Assembly: GCA_963709355.1 (NCBI GenBank)
Contig: CAVPVY010000005.1
Span: forward strand, 372,001-436,000
Direction of reading: 5' to 3'
DNA: 64,000 bases
Source: PLOWO2-12-38-17 sp963709355
Lineage (GTDB): Bacteria; Planctomycetota; Brocadiia; Brocadiales; Brocadiaceae
Shown here: one piece after another, positions 62,045 to 64,000 of the stretch
How positions within the stretch are numbered: the first letter of the stretch is position 1
Layout of the letters: each line of letters starts with the position of its first letter
Notes under the pieces: model-generated
The model's database searches: none
Told to the model about the DNA's origin: nothing
The model's input: the letters and a program-made list of their open reading frames with translations, nothing else
Made by a program: the position numbers and the translations under genes

Positions 62045-63079
62045 TTATTTATAATCTTTCATAATCATAGAAATCTCATGTGTCAATGCCATTACCCTTT
62101 CAGCTTCCTTAATGGCGAGTGTTCCCGTTCCACAGCTCGGGGTTATAATTGACCTATCTTTGATCAGTTCGCGTGAAAATCCTTTGTTAGTCAGAAATTG
62201 AATACCTTCTTGCAGTTTTTCAATCAAATCACTTACAGATACGCTCATAACCTTAGGGGAAGTAGGAACGATACCCCATGCAAGGTAACCGCCTCTGTTA
62301 AGAAATGCCTTTATTTCCCGCCAGTACATTAGATATTTATCCATAAATTCGTATGCGTCAAAACTAACGATATCAACCATTGATTCCATAAGCATTGCCC
62401 AGTCGGTATTACCGCAACAATGAGTACCTGTTAATCCTCCATGTGTTTTAATAATATTGTATACCTCATTCAGGGCGTTAATTGTTCTTTCACGGCTTAT
62501 ATTCATAAATACAGAACCAAAACTTGTAAGGGATGGTTCATCTGCGAATATAATCACAGGTACATTATATTTGGATAATTGGATAAACTGCCAGTAAGCC
62601 TTCATAGCTATTAACTTGATGATTACGTCAAAGAATTCTTCACTGTACAATGCTGTGATTCCCGAAGATAATTTTATTGAACCTGCAAGCGTAATGGGGC
62701 CCACAACCTGACCTTTTATTGCCTTGGGAAATTTTCCTGTTAATTTGTTTAGATGGTTTATCATCTCATAAAATCCTGCAGCATAATTCTGACTTATCCT
62801 GAATAAATCAGGTTCATTTTTTAAATACGTTTCATAAAAACCTTCCAGGGCGGTTGTGGTGTCTTGAGAAACATCAATATTAAGCTCCTTTTCATTTATT
62901 TTCGCGCATGGTAATCCTTCCGTATACTGAATGCACATATCTTCTTTAATGCTGTATCTGGGTAATTGCGGCCAGCAGGGTATTTCCGGAAGAGATTTGA
63001 GCAATAGTTTGCAGGCAGTTTCTATATTGACGTGTGGAAGACTGCCGATTGCCGTTGCAGAGAAATTGCCTTTAAACAT
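62045..63079 (-). CDS. Core-MetE / UROD-like methionine synthase family protein
   Basis: A 344-residue protein with the catalytic barrel of cobalamin-independent methionine synthase but without its N-terminal half. Zinc-ligand motifs are visible: His and Cys in GTHCCGNTDW and a distal Cys in TPSCGTGTL. ATAIGSLPHVNIETACKLLL is the typical start. Core-MetE proteins in several anaerobes are thought to take methyl groups from a corrinoid protein rather than from folate. This could supply methionine to metK/ahcY, but a uroporphyrinogen-decarboxylase-like methyltransferase of other function is possible. Confidence 0.75.
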   Translation of the reverse strand: MFKGNFSATAIGSLPHVNIETACKLLLKSLPEIPCWPQLPRYSIKEDMCIQYTEGLPCAKINEKELNIDVSQDTTTALEGFYETYLKNEPDLFRISQNYAAGFYEMINHLNKLTGKFPKAIKGQVVGPITLAGSIKLSSGITALYSEEFFDVIIKLIAMKAYWQFIQLSKYNVPVIIFADEPSLTSFGSVFMNISRERTINALNEVYNIIKTHGGLTGTHCCGNTDWAMLMESMVDIVSFDAYEFMDKYLMYWREIKAFLNRGGYLAWGIVPTSPKVMSVSVSDLIEKLQEGIQFLTNKGFSRELIKDRSIITPSCGTGTLAIKEAERVMALTHEISMIMKDYK

Positions 63080-63169
63080 ATTTTCTATAATATTGACTTT
63101 AAAATTGAAAAGTTTTGAGATTAAAAACGTTGCTTATTTGCTCAGTTCTGTTAGACTTTTCAAGCTTGA

Positions 63170-63197
63170 TTGACATAAATGTTTATTGTATTATATT
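63170..63197 (+). promoter_or_regulatory. Promoter-like sequence ahead of the sucD relic
   Basis: TTGACA (63170-63175) and TATATT (63192-63197) with a 16-base spacer. Downstream are a CTCCTTT/AAAGGAG hairpin (about 63259-63277) and a 16-residue frame (63284-63334) with a good ribosome site (AAAAGGAG). This looks like the leader of a lost operon. Confidence 0.45.
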
Positions 63198-63407
63198 GCC
63201 AGTTCCCATGGTTGTCTTTTTTCTAATAGTAGTGGACGTCGTCTGTTATTAATAAATTCTCCTTTATAAAAAGGAGACCAAACATGTTCAATCAGGTTAA
63301 TAATTATACATTACCTGCGACTTTAATCCAATAGGTGTTCTTGAAAATACAATATTTGTTTTCTGATGGGAGTCTTTCCGTCTTATGGTAGTATAATATT
63401 TCTTAAA

Positions 63408-63646
63408 CGTTCCGTTTCAAGTGTACTAATTGGAGAGATGAGAGGAAGCGCTGAGGAGGATGCCGCCGAGGTAATAAAGCGAGAGATTAATAAACCAGTT
63501 ATTGGTTTTATTACCGGTAGGACTGCACCACAAGGCAGACGTATGAGGCAGGCAGGCGCTATTATTTCAGGAAATAAGGTACTGCCAACTCAAAGATTAC
63601 AGCGTTAAAAAATGCAGTGGCGGGGAGATGTAAACAAGTTGAATAA
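63408..63646 (+). pseudogene. sucD: C-terminal relic of succinyl-CoA ligase alpha subunit
   Basis: SVLIGEMRGSAEEDAAEVIK and NKPVIGFITGRTAPQGRRM match the C-terminal domain of SucD (LIGEIGGTAEE..., KPVVAFIAGRTAPPGKRMGHAGAI). After AGAIISGN the true tail continues in another frame as GTANSKITALKNAV up to a TAA at 63644-63646, so there is a shift near 63578. The N-terminal two thirds with the CoA site and phospho-His are gone. The next gene is on the other strand. Not functional. Confidence 0.75.
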
Positions 63647-63749
63647 AGCATAGCGTACCCAACAAAGTAACTGATGATGAGTTTGCTGTTGCTTGTCCTG
63701 TTGAATGTGATGGGGTTGCTAGTGCTGTTGCTTGATCCATCTTACACAG

Positions 63750-64000
63750 CTACTTGAATTTTTTTACAAGGAGAAGCAGTGGGATTGAGGCAAGTTGGGA
63801 TACTATTGAGAATATGATTAGAACCATAAGCGAGAAATCATAGAAGACACCCATTGTCGCGCTGCCAAGGAACCAGCATATACCGTAACCCATATTAAAA
63901 ATGCCGTAGCCTGTGCCGCGCCTGTTAGCAGGTACCATCTCGGCAATAACAGCCCTCATGATGGATCCTGCGCGCCCATACCGATGCCCCAGAGTATCAT
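63750..64000 (-). pseudogene. MFS transporter, C-terminal part, apparent frameshift (continues beyond window)
   Basis: The frame from 63959 encodes IMRAVIAEMVPANRRGTGYG and two more membrane helices, the usual C-terminal third of a major facilitator permease. Reading upstream, ILWGIGMGAQ lies in a different frame and fits family members (GMGAQES-IMRA) only if one base is missing near 63963-63970 (GGATCC). Either the gene is broken or there is a one-base sequence error. The rest lies outside the window. Confidence 0.65.

Overview
The window looks like a chromosomal segment of an AT-rich, Gram-negative-type bacterium, most likely an anammox planctomycete (Brocadiaceae: Brocadia/Kuenenia/Jettenia-like). 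That assignment is inference. It rests on low GC, lipid A/Kdo and Lpt-type genes, a BBP2-type porin, a stand-alone regulatory PTS, formate-THF ligase, several acyl-chain reductases, and heavy decay of mobile DNA between housekeeping genes. No rRNA, tRNA or CRISPR array was recognised.

Layout. (1) 1-12.4 kb is a minus-strand housekeeping block: TIGR03960 radical SAM, folK, an LptF/G permease, comF, an EIIA(Ntr)-like protein, an HPr-enzyme I fusion, the TIGR03936 partner, rng, rplU, rpmA, obgE and coaX. (2) 12.4-16.9 kb holds a porin gene with a long leader, a porin C-terminal relic, a TPR lipoprotein-like gene and relics of two different transposases. (3) 16.9-27.1 kb is a plus-strand run: fhs, secA, waaA, metK, ahcY and a DUF1015 gene. 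(4) 27.4-34.5 kb is a scrambled accessory region. It holds a thioester-reductase-like gene, a truncated methyltransferase, an XRE regulator duplicated in inverted orientation around a RelE/ParE toxin-antitoxin pair and arfB, repeated DNA patches, a frameshifted acyltransferase and an acyl-ACP-reductase-like gene. (5) 34.5-47.9 kb starts with a textbook SAM-I riboswitch controlling thrC and a MoaD/ThiS-like carrier. rodA, an adenosine-specific kinase, an EamA permease, ftcD, a DUF362 ferredoxin protein, recG, a large PDZ-plus-repeat protein and an SPL-like radical SAM enzyme follow. (6) 48.2-53.1 kb is a tight four-gene cassette: an unknown protein, two BrxC/BrxD-type P-loop ATPases and an Lhr/BrxHI-like helicase. 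It is followed by a broken MNT nucleotidyltransferase and an IS200/IS605-like structured end. This is the strongest candidate for an undescribed (probably anti-phage) system. (7) 53.8-64 kb returns to housekeeping genes: a TMTC-like TPR membrane protein, a Fur/PerR regulator, a C26 peptidase, hslUV, a CBS protein, a 2-hydroxyacid dehydrogenase, a core-MetE-like protein, a sucD relic and a frameshifted MFS gene.

Several genes form a one-carbon/methyl theme (fhs, ftcD, metK, ahcY, core-MetE-like, SAM riboswitch). They suggest how methionine and SAM are made and recycled in this organism. The thrC-MoaD pair under SAM control hints that protein-bound sulfur feeds homocysteine synthesis.
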